DNA of 64,000 nt, from contig CM114272.1 in assembly GCA_050084515.1 (NCBI GenBank), forward strand, positions 56,110,001 through 56,174,000. The letters run 5' to 3'. The notes under the pieces were generated by a model. It was not told the DNA's origin. It did no database searches and saw only the letters and a program-made list of their open reading frames with translations. This document shows, piece after piece, positions 10,011 to 21,844 of this stretch (position 1 is the stretch's first letter; each line of letters starts with the position of its first letter). The DNA is from Blasia pusilla (taxonomy: Eukaryota > Marchantiophyta > Marchantiopsida > Blasiales). Made by a program: the position numbers and the translations under genes.

Positions 10011-11115
10011 CTATACATAATATTCACTTACAGAAGGTGGCGCATCTTGTAAGATATCGCAAAAAACATTACAAATAACTTCCCAAATAGCTCGTTGTCC
10101 ATCATTTAAAGACATCTCTCCTGCTCTCACACATTCACAAAACATATCATGATCGTAGGAGAGCTCTTCCTCTTCTAGACGCAAAATAGATAAATCACGA
10201 GCTTGGAAATCTGGTTGAGGCATGTCGGGGAAATCCGCCATACTTTTACCATGATCTTGAAGATGGTAATGGACCTCCAATAGCGCAAGATTAATAATGT
10301 GAACATCCAATGTAAGGGTCGGAATACCAATTCTCTGTTGCAAGGAACAAATATAGAAGTTAAAACGTAAATAAAGTACCTAAAATATTCATAAGAGAAA
10401 TAAGAAAAAAATTGACTTAACAAAAGGCATGAATATTACCTCACGCCCTTGATGTAGAATATCTTCTATCAATGGAACCAAAAAATGTTCCCACATCATA
10501 GCCGGAAGGGTAGGTGTATTATATAGAAGACTGATGGCAAAGAGTAGACGTAATGAATAGCCAGTACGAATGACAACCGCCTCTTCAAAGCAAGAAAAAA
10601 TCTCTCTATTGTCCTCCAAAAGTCCCATCTGAATAATGGTCTCTTTGAAGGTAGGATAAACTACACCATCAATGGTTCTCAAATCTTGATATGATTGAGC
10701 TCCTCTCACATGATGGTGAAGTAATCGTAACCAATGACGCTCCCCTTCAACTAGGATTAGCCCAAAAAAAAATATTAGGAAGGAAGCATGAATGTGATTT
10801 TAACATTAACTTAAATTTTTCCTTAATAATTGTATCTTAACATAGAATAGAAAGTTTACTTGTATTTTTCATATACAAACGTCCAATAGGATGCCCACAT
10901 CCTTTTCGTGCACGTTTACGCGGATTGCATTGCTTCTTATTCCAAGAGTAATGAGAAGGGAACTCCAAATAAAAATATTGTCGCCCAATCGAATCAGAAA
11001 CATTTGTTGTAAACCATTGAGTGAGAGTGGTTTCCTTACTTCGCTCAAGAATATTACCCAATGAATCTTGCCCATGAAAATATACCATTTGACTGTTTGG
11101 AAGATGAACAATCAA
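10011..11115 (-). pseudogene. Helitron Rep-to-helicase linker region
   Basis: Minus-strand frames include 'REVIFMPFVKS', 'SYQDLRTIDGVVYPTFKETI' with 'MGLLEDN' (10389-10709), 'WFTTNVSDSIGRQYFYLEFP' (10837-11115) and 'EMSLNDGQRAIWEVI' (10011-10343). These are the conserved linker blocks between Rep and helicase in plant Helitron proteins; 'LNDGQR' begins the helicase domain. AT-rich gaps at about 10345-10440 and 10715-10850 look like introns. Confidence 0.7.
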
Positions 11116-11235
11116 TCTTACAATACTTGGTTGCTCTGCATGTAGAATAAACTTGAAGATTCGCCAACATGCTTCTGAAGAAGAAACGTAACTTCATACC
11201 ATACAATATAAATATTTTTAGAGTCCCACATAATA

Positions 11236-11478
11236 TCATAGGAAAAAATAGAGAGATCTTGAAAGATAGAAGGGATCGAAATACCTTGCATCAAGATATA
11301 ATGATGTCTCATCAATAGTATCCTCTCCTAATGTAGTATTTGCTAAGGTATATGATATGGCATCAGATCCTTTGTACACATACTTATAAAAGTACTTTAC
11401 TGCCAAGATGCTATTTGTTATTTTTAGATTGATATGACAATCAAATAAAGTACATAACATTGGATTGTATGGAACCAT
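11236..11478 (-). pseudogene. Helitron Rep, tyrosine-containing segment
   Basis: 'VPYNPMLCTLFDCHINLKI' and 'SILAVKYFYKYVYKGSDA' match the part of Helitron Rep that carries the catalytic tyrosines, within a 'KY-KYVYKG' consensus. The frame is broken from the HUH segment at 11784 by a frameshifted, stop-containing stretch. Confidence 0.75.
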
Positions 11479-11783
11479 CCAACGATTATCAAAGTCATGA
11501 TTTGACTAATTAATCAATCTGCCATTATCACACCTGCATAAACACATATAGAAGCGTGTTAATAGTTGGGGAAAATAGATAGCACACTAATAGAAGAGAA
11601 TTCAATGACGAAATAAACAACAAACCAATGAATTACCTCTTATAAATAGGATATCCATCCTCATTCTCCATTGTCATTGACGCAAAGGGCATTGGGTATC
11701 CTTTGGAACATTTTTTGTCGTTTTATCCGTACAAGGTGCAGTTGGATGTGCTACTCCACACAGACCATGAATCATACAATTTC

Positions 11784-12299
11784 TTACAGTAGAATGTAGC
11801 CTAGGATGGGATTCGGAATCTCAACAGATATAATATCATCGAAATCAGAGGTTGTCCATGGCTTATCCTCAGAAGCAAGAATAATTAAGATATGCATATG
11901 TGGTAGCCCTCTCTTTTGGAACTCGACCACATGAATACATCCTACCACTCGACCCAAAATATGCTTATCCAATATAATTCTCAACAACTCCTTCTTCTTT
12001 TGTTGGAAAACACGTACAATCAGGTCATGACGATTAGACATTGATTGCCCATGAAGCAGAGCAAAAGTAATCTCTGGCCATTTAGGATTGCAAGTCATAG
12101 TCAAAAAGTAGTCAGGCTTCCCAAAATGTCTCACAATAGCCATAGCATCATGGTACAATTGATGCATGTGACGGGGTCGTCCTATGAAAGACAAAGGTAA
12201 GATAATACGTCTCCCTATGCCTTGATCGTTCACATCATGCCGAGTCATGGCATCTCTGATATCTTGGTATAAATCAGCTCTCAACTCTTTTTGATGCAA
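11784..12299 (-). pseudogene. Helitron Rep HUH endonuclease segment
   Basis: The 171-codon open frame contains 'PDYFLTMTCNPKWPEI', a Helitron signature, and 'VEFQKRGLPHMHILI'. The latter carries the HxH (HUH) metal-binding pair of rolling-circle replication initiators. This protein would nick and join single strands during rolling-circle transposition. The N-terminal sequence 'LYQDIRDAMTRHD' also fits the family. Confidence 0.85.
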
Positions 12300-13063
12300 A
12301 TCGTATCCAAGTTAGCCGTTGCATTTTGATAGTCGCATACATATCCACCATATATTCTTGAGTAAGACGACCAAACCTCAACAACCGATTATTATCCATA
12401 GCGTTAGCTTGCATTTGAAGTCTAAATGAAGCAAATTGTAAAGCTATAATGATCTTTGAACTCGTCTCATAAGTGGTAACCTCACCTTGAATTCCTCCTT
12501 GTACAATATCATCTCCATCTTCGTCCATCATAGCATCCCCTCTTAACGGCAGATCATCTCTATGATTATGTTGCACTTGCAAAGGTATCTAAGGATGCCA
12601 ACCTGCTTCACCATTGACAAAAGGCAAAACAAAGTGCAATGGGATATATGCTTCATTCAAGTCTCACAGACCACGAATCCCTCCTCCATGTAAGCGAACA
12701 ATAATATCACGTCCTTCCACTGACTCACTCCCATATCCGCACAAGATAGCTGCAATCTCTGAAGCAACAGACAAGGTGTATCGTTTTGCATCGAGACCTC
12801 GCTTACTACCCTTAAGAACAATATGAAAGTCAGAATTACATGGATCAATGGCCACATTTCGAAATAAAGCCACATATGGATTATGGGCATGAAAACATAT
12901 CTTGTAATCCTCTTAAGATCTTTGGCCTCAATTGATCCCGATAATCTCCACTCATAATCCTTCTTCTATGTTCCATCTGATGCTCATCATCATGAATATA
13001 AATTTGAGCGAATTGTAGAGGAGCACCACTTTCAACATGAAGAGGTCCAATAGAATGATACAC
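12300..13063 (-). pseudogene. Helitron protein, N-terminal conserved region
   Basis: Frames at 12274-12582, 12664-12873 and 12881-13063 carry 'FASFRLQMQANAMDNNRLL' (family-typical before Rep) and 'YGSESVEGRDIIVRLHGG'. They also carry 'GAPLQFAQIYIHDDEHQMEH'. Several frame changes occur within this stretch. Confidence 0.65.
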
Positions 13064-13096
13064 ACCACCTTGAATCCTGAAGTTTCCTGTATCGCC

Positions 13097-13477
13097 TCAT
13101 TGCTCTATCACATGTGTCCCAGTAGATGCCAATTGAACAGCACTATTATAGGCACGTGCATTACGCAAAAAATGGAGACTATTTGAACTAAGACCGGAAA
13201 GTAATTCTGCTAGTATAGAAGGTGAAGCTATCAAATATGGTAATTGAATCTTACCATGCCCACAACACATACTAAAAGGCGAGCTTATAAACCTAGTATA
13301 CTTCACTCTCTCACACTTCCAATGTAGAGCATTGCAAGTCGGACAAACGACATTCATAAGTCCAACACTAAAACGGCCAGTCATACTATCAATACGATCT
13401 CCCAACCTAAGAATTCGAATATGCTTCTCTTCAAAGTTAGGAATACGTGTAATATTGAGCAAATTTTTCAAGTTCAC
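13097..13477 (-). pseudogene. Helitron protein, cysteine-rich N-terminal segment
   Basis: The sequence 'VCPTCNALHWKCERVK' followed by 'FSMCCGHGKIQLP' is the characteristic zinc-binding-like block at the start of plant Helitron proteins. The frame is open for 126 codons. Confidence 0.75.
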
Positions 13478-14109
13478 AACCTTCTAGATCCCATATTTGG
13501 AATCGAGGCATGTACATTGTCTTCATTTTCTTCCATGTGGCCTTCACAATTGGCTGCATTGGCATCGCTCCTTATCAACGGATTTCCAACATGTGTAATC
13601 TCATGTACTTCATCCAAATGTGATCCCACATTTGGTATCGAGGTATATACATTGTCTTCATTCACTTCCATGTGGCCTTCACGATTATGTCCATTGGCAT
13701 CACTCCTTATCAACGAATCGCCAACATGTGCAATCTCATGTACTTCATCCAAATGAGCATGTCTTCTTCTTTGGCCCTTAGCTTGAGCAACTTGAAGCAT
13801 GTGAGATAATCGTAGAGGATTGGTAGGAACTGGAAGACTGAAAGCAAAGGTTAAGAAATTAATATATATGATTATAATAAGAATAAATATACATACAAAC
13901 ATATCTATATTAAATTTGAGTATATAGTTTAGAAATATACATTGGAGATGGTAAGACCACAATCCTAGAGTTTGGACTCTAGGATTGATAAACATTCGCT
14001 TGGGCCAAATTATTGTGCCTTCTTCTCTGGCCTTGTGCTCGTGCAACTTGAAGCATAGACTTCTGTAATCCCCAAGGGTTGGACAGAAAAGGAAGACAGA
14101 AAAAAACAA
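13474..14109 (-). CDS. Open frame with ~48-residue tandem repeat, Helitron-associated
   Basis: Two consecutive repeats begin 'HLDEVHEIAHVGDSLIRSDA' and 'HLDEVHEITHVGNPLIRSDA', each ending near 'IPN(V/M)GS'. At the DNA level this is a ~144-bp duplication (about 13490-13770). The frame overlaps the cysteine-rich segment downstream and may be an upstream exon of the Helitron gene. A hydrophobic AT-rich stretch in the middle is probably intron. I do not recognise a domain. Confidence 0.35.
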   Translation of the reverse strand: MFFSVFLFCPTLGDYRSLCFKLHEHKAREEGTIIWPKRMFINPRVQTLGLWSYHLQCIFLNYILKFNIDMFVCIFILIIIIYINFLTFAFSLPVPTNPLRLSHMLQVAQAKGQRRRHAHLDEVHEIAHVGDSLIRSDANGHNREGHMEVNEDNVYTSIPNVGSHLDEVHEITHVGNPLIRSDANAANCEGHMEENEDNVHASIPNMGSRRL

Positions 14110-14589
14110 TATTAATAAAAATCAAGTCAAAATAATTAAATTAAAAGAATTAACTTAAAAAAAAACCAATAAAAATAAGAAATTAATGAGTGGATGAAAC
14201 AAACATTGGAGACGATGTAGTGTCTATTGAAGCATGAAGATTTCCATTGGAAGGTCTTGCCACCAACCTCAACAAAGAATAAAAAAAAGTCATAATACGA
14301 AAAAAAGGTATAACTATTATTATAAAAAAAAGTAGAAATGTTATACATAAATAAATATCTTCTAGTATTTGCGCCCGGTGAGCCATCGATGATGGGTGTT
14401 TGTAATTCTTCCATCGAAGGAACCATCTGACCAAAATATATATTGTCAATATATAAAAAATAACAGAAAAAAGAGAAAAATTTGTAAAAGAAACTTATGC
14501 TCAAGATTTGGTCCATGAATATTATAATCTATATTAAAAAATAAATTTACACATAACTTAAGTTTTTATAAAAATATGAAATGGGAAAA

Positions 14590-15165
14590 TCATTCTAACG
14601 GGCAATGAGACTCGGCCGTACTCATCTCACTTGAGTCCTCAGAGCAAATTGTATGACAATCACTAATTTCCCATGACCCTGACCCGCAACAATCACATAT
14701 AAATGAATGGCTAGATGCTATAGGGTCTGAGGAAGGGATGCAATCATGTGTGGAATCTGTATCTCCTTCTCCCTCGTGACCTCCAACTACTTCTTGTGAA
14801 ATAGAATGATGATTCACCACAAGGGTGGTTAAAATCCTAGATGCACTCTCATCATAGCTACAACTCTGACAATTTCTCAAAGGGCTTCTACTAACATTAG
14901 GAGCATTAATCCCATTTTTGAAAATTGGAAATGGTACATAGCTAGGACTTAAAGCCTTATCTATATTTTCAAAAATTGGCGATGGAACATAGCCAGGACT
15001 TGAAGCATTATTCCTATTTTCAACGATCAGCGATGGGACATACTCCGGACTTGATATTTGTATCACCTCTACGACGTCGACACCTATAGGTGTATAATCC
15101 CTTTCTTGTTCATCAAGAGGAACGTAGAACTCACCATCGCTAAAGCGTAAATCTTCAACACTCAT
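14590..15165 (-). CDS. Ser/Pro-rich protein with YVPS repeats, unrecognised
   Basis: The 191-codon frame contains three imperfect repeats with the core 'SP-YVPSxIxEN' (for example 'SSPEYVPSLIVEN' and 'SSPGYVPSPIFEN'). Its acidic tail includes 'FICDCCGSGSWEISDCHTIC', which could be a cysteine-rich knuckle. It lies just upstream of the Helitron gene on the same strand, so it may be a 5' exon or a passenger. The composition matches the Helitron rather than the 16-19 kb region. Confidence 0.4.
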   Translation of the reverse strand: MSVEDLRFSDGEFYVPLDEQERDYTPIGVDVVEVIQISSPEYVPSLIVENRNNASSPGYVPSPIFENIDKALSPSYVPFPIFKNGINAPNVSRSPLRNCQSCSYDESASRILTTLVVNHHSISQEVVGGHEGEGDTDSTHDCIPSSDPIASSHSFICDCCGSGSWEISDCHTICSEDSSEMSTAESHCPLE

Positions 15166-15419
15166 TTATAAAGTATCCTGCATTATCCACACAATTATTT
15201 TAATAAAAGAAATACTCAATAGAAAAGGATACAAAATCTCCACACGTGAATATTAGAACACAAGCAAAGAAGACTTAATTTTTTGAGTCACTCCACTTCC
15301 AAAGAAATGAAACTTGATCGTTTGCTCAACTCAACAATCTCAAACAGACATATCTGAGAACAAAACGAACATGGATTTGAGGATTAATTGGATATACACA
15401 ATAGATAGTACTCTATAGG

Positions 15420-15848
15420 CTACTTATCTCCAATATCTCGATTATCTGCACTTATGTCTAAATCCCCATAATCCATACACCTATATTCGAGGTCGAACTC
15501 ATCACCAACATACCATCCCTTGGAATCATAGAGGAAAGTGGAGAAATATTCTCCATCGTCAAGTTCTTCAAGACTAGGACAAATATCTACAGAATATCTC
15601 TCATTACTATTGAGAGTAATCACAATTTCCTCGCCTATTGAGACTTCTCTAACCTCCTGAGTCTCATTGAAACCATTTGAAATAGGAGCAAAAAATTTAG
15701 GGTCCACATCAAACAATTTTTGTTTTCGTTCAGAGCGAGATAATGAAAATCTATGTTCATCTCTCTCTACCAAATATTCAGGACTCATATTTATTACAAT
15801 TTCTTCCACAATTATCGGCCTCTTGCATCTCGATGCGAGAGTTGACAT
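15420..15848 (-). CDS. Acidic 142-residue ORF, unrecognised
   Basis: The frame opens at ATG 15848 with basic 'MSTLASRCKRP', and later becomes acidic (SLEELDDGEYFSTFLYDSKG). It contains 'MSPEYLVE', similar in feel to the SP-Y repeats of the neighbouring ORF. It may be an N-terminal exon of the same Helitron-linked gene. No known domain. Confidence 0.35.
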   Translation of the reverse strand: MSTLASRCKRPIIVEEIVINMSPEYLVERDEHRFSLSRSERKQKLFDVDPKFFAPISNGFNETQEVREVSIGEEIVITLNSNERYSVDICPSLEELDDGEYFSTFLYDSKGWYVGDEFDLEYRCMDYGDLDISADNRDIGDK

Positions 15849-18800
15849 GGCGTAAGCTAGTTACGCTCACTCTACAAAGGCAATATTATTCATTTTCAAT
15901 ATAAATTAGATATTTCAAGTAAAAAAACATAACTACTCATATAATTTCATAAAACTCAAATAATAAAAACGCTATAAAATTTGTAAGAGAACCAAATCCG
16001 GGCATAAGAAAAAATGATTTTCATAACTAAAACCCAGAGCCCCCTAGGTCTCGACATATAGCAGGGCTATATGAGTAAGGTCGCGTCGTGGAGTATGGGC
16101 CAAGTGGGCCAGGTTTGAGCCTCGCTTGGAGCAATATGTATATATTTCACCCTTGTTCGTCCTCTAGCGGCCCTGGCAGGCAATAAAGGTCGCCCACGTA
16201 ACATTCATGCGGCCAAATGCGGGCTGACTCACCCGAAGCACTACAAACGACACCGACATCGACACCAACGCCTAGATATCGTCCCGACCCCGCAATTACT
16301 TACTAAATCTCTGCTCCTAACGGTCGTCGTGGTGATTACCTTCTCCCACTCGAGAACAGATCAAAATTGAGAGACCTGCGGCCCTCAAACGGCAGAGGCC
16401 GTTCACAACTCTCCAAAACGTTGTGGCCAAGCCAAGCTTTGCGTCCGTAAACCGACACACCAGAAACACTAGAGCGCTCCGTGAGCGTTGGCGATACGAT
16501 AACTCTTCTCTATTTGAGCTCCACACACAAACGCACTCCGAGCGGATGCTTGATCGATTGAGGTGGAGAGAACGAATGGTTGACTGCGTCTGAGAGGAGG
16601 GGGCGCCAGGGCTCTTGTAGTCGCCACGGGTAGTTGAGGGATGAATCTAGCTAACACCTTCATCCCTCCTCAGAGCGGCTATTGGGGAGTGGGGGAGGTG
16701 GCCGAGAGCGGCTACTTGGGAATGACAAATCTCTTAGGCTGAGGAGGCGGTATCGATAGAGAAGACAAAAGACAGAGGTCCAGACGAGGAATTGGTGCAC
16801 AATGAGGGCAAAGAGCAAAGAAGACAATAATGGCAATGGCGGAATAAAATCAGAGAGTGTGCTTCAACCCGATTTTGTGAGGTATAAACACCATACTAAG
16901 CACCAGGATAGAAAACGGTTGGAAGAGTCAGATTAGTCGTAAACGAAGTAAGAAAATCTGCAAAAGATTGAAGGAGGACATAAAAATCGGTCCATATAGC
17001 ATATTAGCAAGACGGAGAATTCTTTGTCTCAGAAAGAACCTCAACTTTTCCATATGAAGTAATCCTCCTATTCATCCTTGGGTAAATCTAACTTTGGGTT
17101 GAGAGGTTCTCGAGCTACTGGTTGAAGAAGAGGTTGGGTTCAGGACGGGAGAGGAGGCAAGAGCTTATTTGAAACCATTGGCTGGTGGCAGGAAATCTGA
17201 GGCAGGAGAGAGTGTGAGCTAAATGGGGCTTGAGCGCTTCATGGGGAGGGCCAACATTCTATTGCTTGATACATAGAGTAAATACTTGTAGAAGTTTAGG
17301 AGTAAGGAGAGGGAGGGAACTCTAGGCACGACCGTCGAGGAATGACCTGCTGATATTTTGAGGCCCAAGATCTCACTTTCACGTACATACGTAAACTTGA
17401 GCTCTTGAGCGCACAATATTCAGTGGTTAAGTCTACTGGAGTGACTGCAGTTTCAGACGCGCAGATGGATTAATGTGCCCGTCTGAAGGCACACTTTGGA
17501 CTCACACGTACACCTACACCGCACCAAGATCTTCTGTACAGCAACTCTCCAGAATCTAAGGTCAATCTCCTTGTAAAGAATTCCACATACCTGCTCATAC
17601 ACATGGATCTAGATCCTTAACGACCAACGACAAAGAGAATCCTATTTAGGTGGCATGGATCCATGAAATCAGACCGTAGGACTGTTATTTGATCCATTAC
17701 TGATCAAAGTGATTGATCACTTTGATTCAGTTGTGCTCAAGTTCCAAAGCGCCCGCTTTCCCGTTCTTGGGGATCATTACCAAGCGTAACCAAATCGTCC
17801 CCTATCACATGGAGAAGGCCCACGTGGAAGCTAAGAATACAGAAAAAAATCCAAACCAATTCCAACCTGGGGAGAGATTTACCTTCTTTGGCTGATAAGC
17901 TTTCTCCAGATTTTCCACCACCTTGACGCTGCCTCCACTCTGCCACCACCTTCTTCACCACCACCTTCTTGACGATGCCCCCACTTTGCCACCACCAATG
18001 TTGAGTCTACTCCAACTTAGAGCGGATGATTTATTTGCAATCAGCTAGAGTTAGGGAGTTCATTGGTGTCTTAATACGGCTGGCCACTTCAAAGAGTTTT
18101 CTCTTTTATTTCTGAACTAACAAGTGTCCCATTTAAATCCGAAAAAAGCTTGACTCATTCAAAAATAAGCCGGTGGAAAAACTTTCAAAAGAAGTCCTCG
18201 GTTCAAATAGAAGCCCACGGAAGGTTTCTCATAGATTTGATTTTGAATTTTTTTTTACTTTTTCTGCTACGCTACCATTTCAGAAGATTATTTATGGAGG
18301 GCTTTATTTCTTTGGGAAATTTTTTTTCCAAAAGAGGTAACCCCCTTCCTCGCATTATAGTATAGATGGGAAAACTCCGTTGGGACTAATTTGGGTGACC
18401 AAGAACTCCCAGATAGGGGGATTTTTGACAACCCTCCTATTATGTGCATCGTCATAAAATTCACGCCCCTTCCTCTTTCGGAAGCGGTCACATGACTTTC
18501 CATGTCTTGGACCTACACCCGCATGATCTTGGATAGGGTGGTCTTTGACACCCTCTAGAAGGGGGTGTCAAATATCCCCCAATGCAAGGGTTCTTGGGCA
18601 TCCAGAATTGTCCTAACGGGGTTTTTCCCCGGCAGAGAAACGGGTAGCTCCTCAATTTCCTATTTGATACTCCCAAAGGTCTCCAAATTTCCCGCTCCTC
18701 TTTCCTCCCTCTTATCATAAATACATGGGTATGCGAGTAGGAAGTATTTTTGGATCCTTCAATGCATCTCAATGTAAAATCGTAAACCCCTCTTCTTCCG

Positions 18801-19254
18801 AAAGGAATTGAGGGTAAATTTTGGATCTCACACCTTAAAATGGGCGATTCTATCCAATGTGATCTTTAACAAAAATCACTCCCCCCCATCCCAATATGGC
18901 CTTTGTCTATGTAAGGGAGGATAAGCATACTGGAGACTTGGCTTTGGTTATAAATTTTATACCAGCTCAAGTCAAGGAGGTGTAGGTGTAAGGTAGTGCA
19001 TTCACAAAGTGCTAATAATGTCAGAAACAACCCATAGGTTCCTTTGGCATGTCGGATTTTTAAAAAAAAATACCAATTAAACTAGTTTTAAGGCATCTAC
19101 CAGTTTATCTAACTTTTTGGAAAGGATGAAATGGAAAAAAAGTAGGAAAAATGACACCATATAAATTTTTAGTCCTAATTAGTCATTTTCTCAATAAAAT
19201 AAGTAAACCAAAATCATGCAAAACTATCATGCCAAAATATGATCAGTACTAGAA
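15849..19254. other. No recognised gene; scattered degraded sequence
   Basis: ORFs here are short and overlap on both strands. I recognise no protein family. A hairpin 'TTTGACACCC…GGGTGTCAAA' occurs at about 18545-18571, and a diverged inverted counterpart of 8180-8250 lies near 18640-18720. A pyrimidine-rich CCACC-repeat stretch lies at 17910-18000. The 5' end of the Helitron may lie at the left side of this region. Confidence 0.4.
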
Positions 19255-19465
19255 TGATTTAATAAGGAGGACCATAACTCCGCCGCATCATGCCAAGAGG
19301 TTCAACAATGAGAGAATGAGCTCTCAAGTTCTCTCTCTCTTGGAGGTTTACCCCTTTCCCTCTCCCAAGCCCTCTCCATGGTAACCTATGCTCGCAAGTC
19401 ACATCCTTGGCTCTTAACCTGCTATGGCGGATCAAGGGCCACTTCCCAAAGTGGAAAGTCAACTA
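19255..19465 (-). repeat. Gypsy LTR fragment, inverted
   Basis: The reverse complement matches 32700-32860 of the gypsy LTR. It shares 'gagccaagga-gtgacttg', 'agagggcttgggagaggg' and 'cttgagagctcattctctc'. The orientation fits a 3' LTR of the minus-strand gypsy element whose pol lies at 20650-21523 and 33118-33790. Confidence 0.65.
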
Positions 19466-20045
19466 GACAATAAATGCTAATTTACCCAAAATAGTAAGTT
19501 TTTCAATATGGCTCCAAATGAGCGAAATAAAGTGGAAACATTTTCTCGCAGGTTACTTGTGGTTGTGGATGCTAAAGGTCATCCTCGACCTCTTGAGGCT
19601 GTTCTTTAGTATCTCCGAAGGCGCTCTATGAGATCTTGCCAATCTATCCTAAGAGGTGATATTTCTCTGAAATTTTAATTTAGGGAAAAAAATTAAAAAG
19701 TAGAGAAATGCCAGTTCTTATAGGGTTTAACTTTCCAAATGTGGAAACCTCCTAATTGTAATCAAGTGAAAATTTAACTCAATGTTAAATGTAGTAAGTT
19801 CCCAACAAGACCATGGTCGCATAAAAGATGGATGTGGTCAAGAAGCAACTCAAGGAGTTGACTTACTAGTTAAACCTCCAATGCTAGTACAAAATCATTG
19901 ACAAGTCACTTTGTTCGGGCACTTTTCTTTCTTGACCCAATTTGCGTTGAGACAATGGAGAGAGCAGAAATCAGAACATTTGCAAAAACCACTTTGAAAC
20001 AATAGCCATTTGCATATTTCCAAAATACTCCGATGTGCTTCAATC

Positions 20046-20275
20046 CTAGTGTGAGCCCAATAGAGCTATGAGCTCATTCTCTCTTTCTTGAACCTCTTGG
20101 CATGAGGCGACGGAGCTATGGTACTTCTTGCATTGTGTGTGTAACCCAAGCCTCTCATTAGGAGAGTGGGTTTGGTTTGACATGAGAGAGAGTGCACACC
20201 ATGGAGAGCTTGGTGTGAGATATTGACAGAGATTTGATTGATTTATAAAGAGAGAATGAAGGAGAAAGATAGTTT
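20046..20275 (+). repeat. Gypsy LTR fragment, direct
   Basis: It matches 32805-32970 of the LTR on the plus strand. It shares 'gagctcattctctcttt', 'gaacctcttggc' and 'aacccaagcctctcattag'. It has the opposite orientation to the neighbouring copy at 19255-19465, so it is a separate insertion or part of a rearrangement. Confidence 0.65.
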
Positions 20276-20649
20276 CAATTGGAGAGCTCATTAGTCACTT
20301 GCTGTTGGTGCAAGTTGGGGACGGTGTTCCCCATTCAATGGCTCATAGGAGTGCTCACCGAAGCAAATCGACTTGATTTTTTTGTTTCTTTGACCATTTT
20401 TTTTTGTGTGAAAGAATGGCGCGCGGAAGCGCTGCCTATATTTTTTTTGAGATTGAGTATGGATGCGGATTGCCCCATGCTACTGCTATTGGGAGCATCA
20501 TGTACCTCTTTGATTTCTGATTTTACAGGTTTGAAATTTTTGTTCGGAGAAATCAGTGCGAAAGCCTTTGCCAAATTTCTTATAGGATAGCGGAATTGAG
20601 GGGCTTTACAAAGGTTCTTACTCGCTTGCACATCCTTCATGAATCTTTC
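20276..20649 (-). other. Unassigned stretch beside gypsy pol
   Basis: A 101-codon minus-strand frame (20335-20640) with Lys/Ser-rich sequence follows the RNase H remnant in the direction of reading. It could be degraded pol linker, but I do not recognise it. Confidence 0.25.
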
Positions 20650-21523
20650 TTTCTAGGTCTATTTCATGTGGAAACATTGCTCTCAAAACTTGTGTTCTCG
20701 ATGACATATGCTCATCCCTACGACTTAACGCATGTGGAATGACATTTTCTTTCCCGACTTGTGGATTAGTTCCACATTCGTTAATGCCAAGGTATCATGC
20801 CATCAAATTTGCTTCAATGTTACGCAATCATGGGTCTCAAAATACTTGACTGATATATTTTCCGTGAATACTCAAGTCTTGTGAAGTCCCAAATAGTGAC
20901 GTCATTTCCTCAAGAAATAAACCACCGTGAACAACTCTTTCTCTTGAGTGGGCCATCTCCTTTCGGTGCTCTTAAGCTTCTTGCTCTCATATGCTACAGG
21001 TCTCCCTTTTAGCACCAATATTCCTGCAAATTGTGAAATCACTAATATTAGTGTGCACCTTGAACGGTTGGTCAAACTCTGACAGCTTGAGAACTGGTTC
21101 CCATGAGAGGATCTCGTTGACTCGATTGAAGGATCTATCTATTGCCTAGATCCATGTTGTATTAGAAAATTTGGCGGTCCAATCTGTGAGAGGTTTCACT
21201 TTTCTTGAAAAGTTCTTTACATATGACCAGTAAAATTGGGCAGCTCCGATGAACCTCGATCCTCATCCCCTTCACGGTGGAAGGCCGTTCCCATTCGAAA
21301 ATTGCGCTTACCTTCTCCATGTTTAGACTCACTCCATCTGCACTAACCACATGCCCTGAGAACTTGATCTTCGTCAAACTAAACTCACTCTTGGCTGCAT
21401 TTGCAAACAGCTTATTCGCCCTGAGTTTCTAAAACATCGTCCTCAAATGTCAAGCGTGCTCCTTTACTATTTTCAAAAAGATGAGTACATCATCTTTATA
21501 GATGATAACAAACTCATGTGTCT
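20650..21523 (-). pseudogene. Ty3/gypsy pol, 3' half of RT and RNase H
   Basis: Minus-strand reading gives 'HEFVIIYKDDVLIF' (the catalytic YxDD box, here YKDD), 'SGHVVSADGVSLNMEKVSAI' (RT thumb region), and then an RNase H remnant with 'EKELFTVVYFLRK' and 'VELIHKSGK'. In-frame stops and frameshifts are frequent. The N-terminal RT half of the same protein resumes at 33118 on the same strand, so this gene was split by the plus-strand gypsy insertion at 21524-33112. Confidence 0.8.
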
Positions 21524-21844
21524 TGTCACATCTCTAAGGATAGATCGGTGAGATCTAGTAGAGTGTCTTTGTGAGTAGCGGAGGACAGGCTCAATAGGTC
21601 GATGATGACTTGATGAAGTCCCAAGAAACCTAAGAGAGCAAGTTTCCCCTTCGTTTCGGCTCATTTGGAGCCATATTGAGGAGCTACTATTTTAGATAAG
21701 TACCAATTTAAGTATGTGATCGACTTTCTATTTTTGGTAAGTGACCCTTGACCTCCTACATCAGGTCAAGAGCCAAGGAGGTGACTTGGGAGCATGGGTT
21801 ACCATGGAGAGAGCTTGGGAGATGGGAGGGGTATACCTCAAGGA
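21524..21844 (+). repeat. Left LTR of plus-strand gypsy, truncated
   Basis: It matches 32479-32790 of the right LTR (for example 'ggatagatcggtgagatcta' and 'ggtcaagagccaaggaggtga'). It stops at 21844, where the MULE copy A terminus begins. Confidence 0.8.

Larger units (their letters stand above)
8380..14516 (-). mobile_element. Decayed autonomous-type Helitron (Rep/helicase)
   Basis: Read on the minus strand, the fragments give the Helitron RepHel protein in the correct order. They are the cysteine/His N-terminal region (13477-13097), the Rep HUH endonuclease (12299-11784), the tyrosine region (11478-11236), linker blocks (11115-10389), and a Pif1-like SF1 helicase (10343-8380). The pieces are split by frameshifts, stops and probable AT-rich introns, which plant Helitrons often have. 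Neither the 5'-TC nor the 3'-CTRR terminus could be fixed, so the limits given are those of recognisable coding sequence. The DNA is AT-rich compared with the R2-like element beside it. Confidence 0.8.

Noticed and set aside
15849-19254. rRNA or tRNA genes in the GC-richer 16.0-16.7 kb part
   Set aside because: No conserved rRNA blocks or tRNA cloverleaf elements could be recognised.
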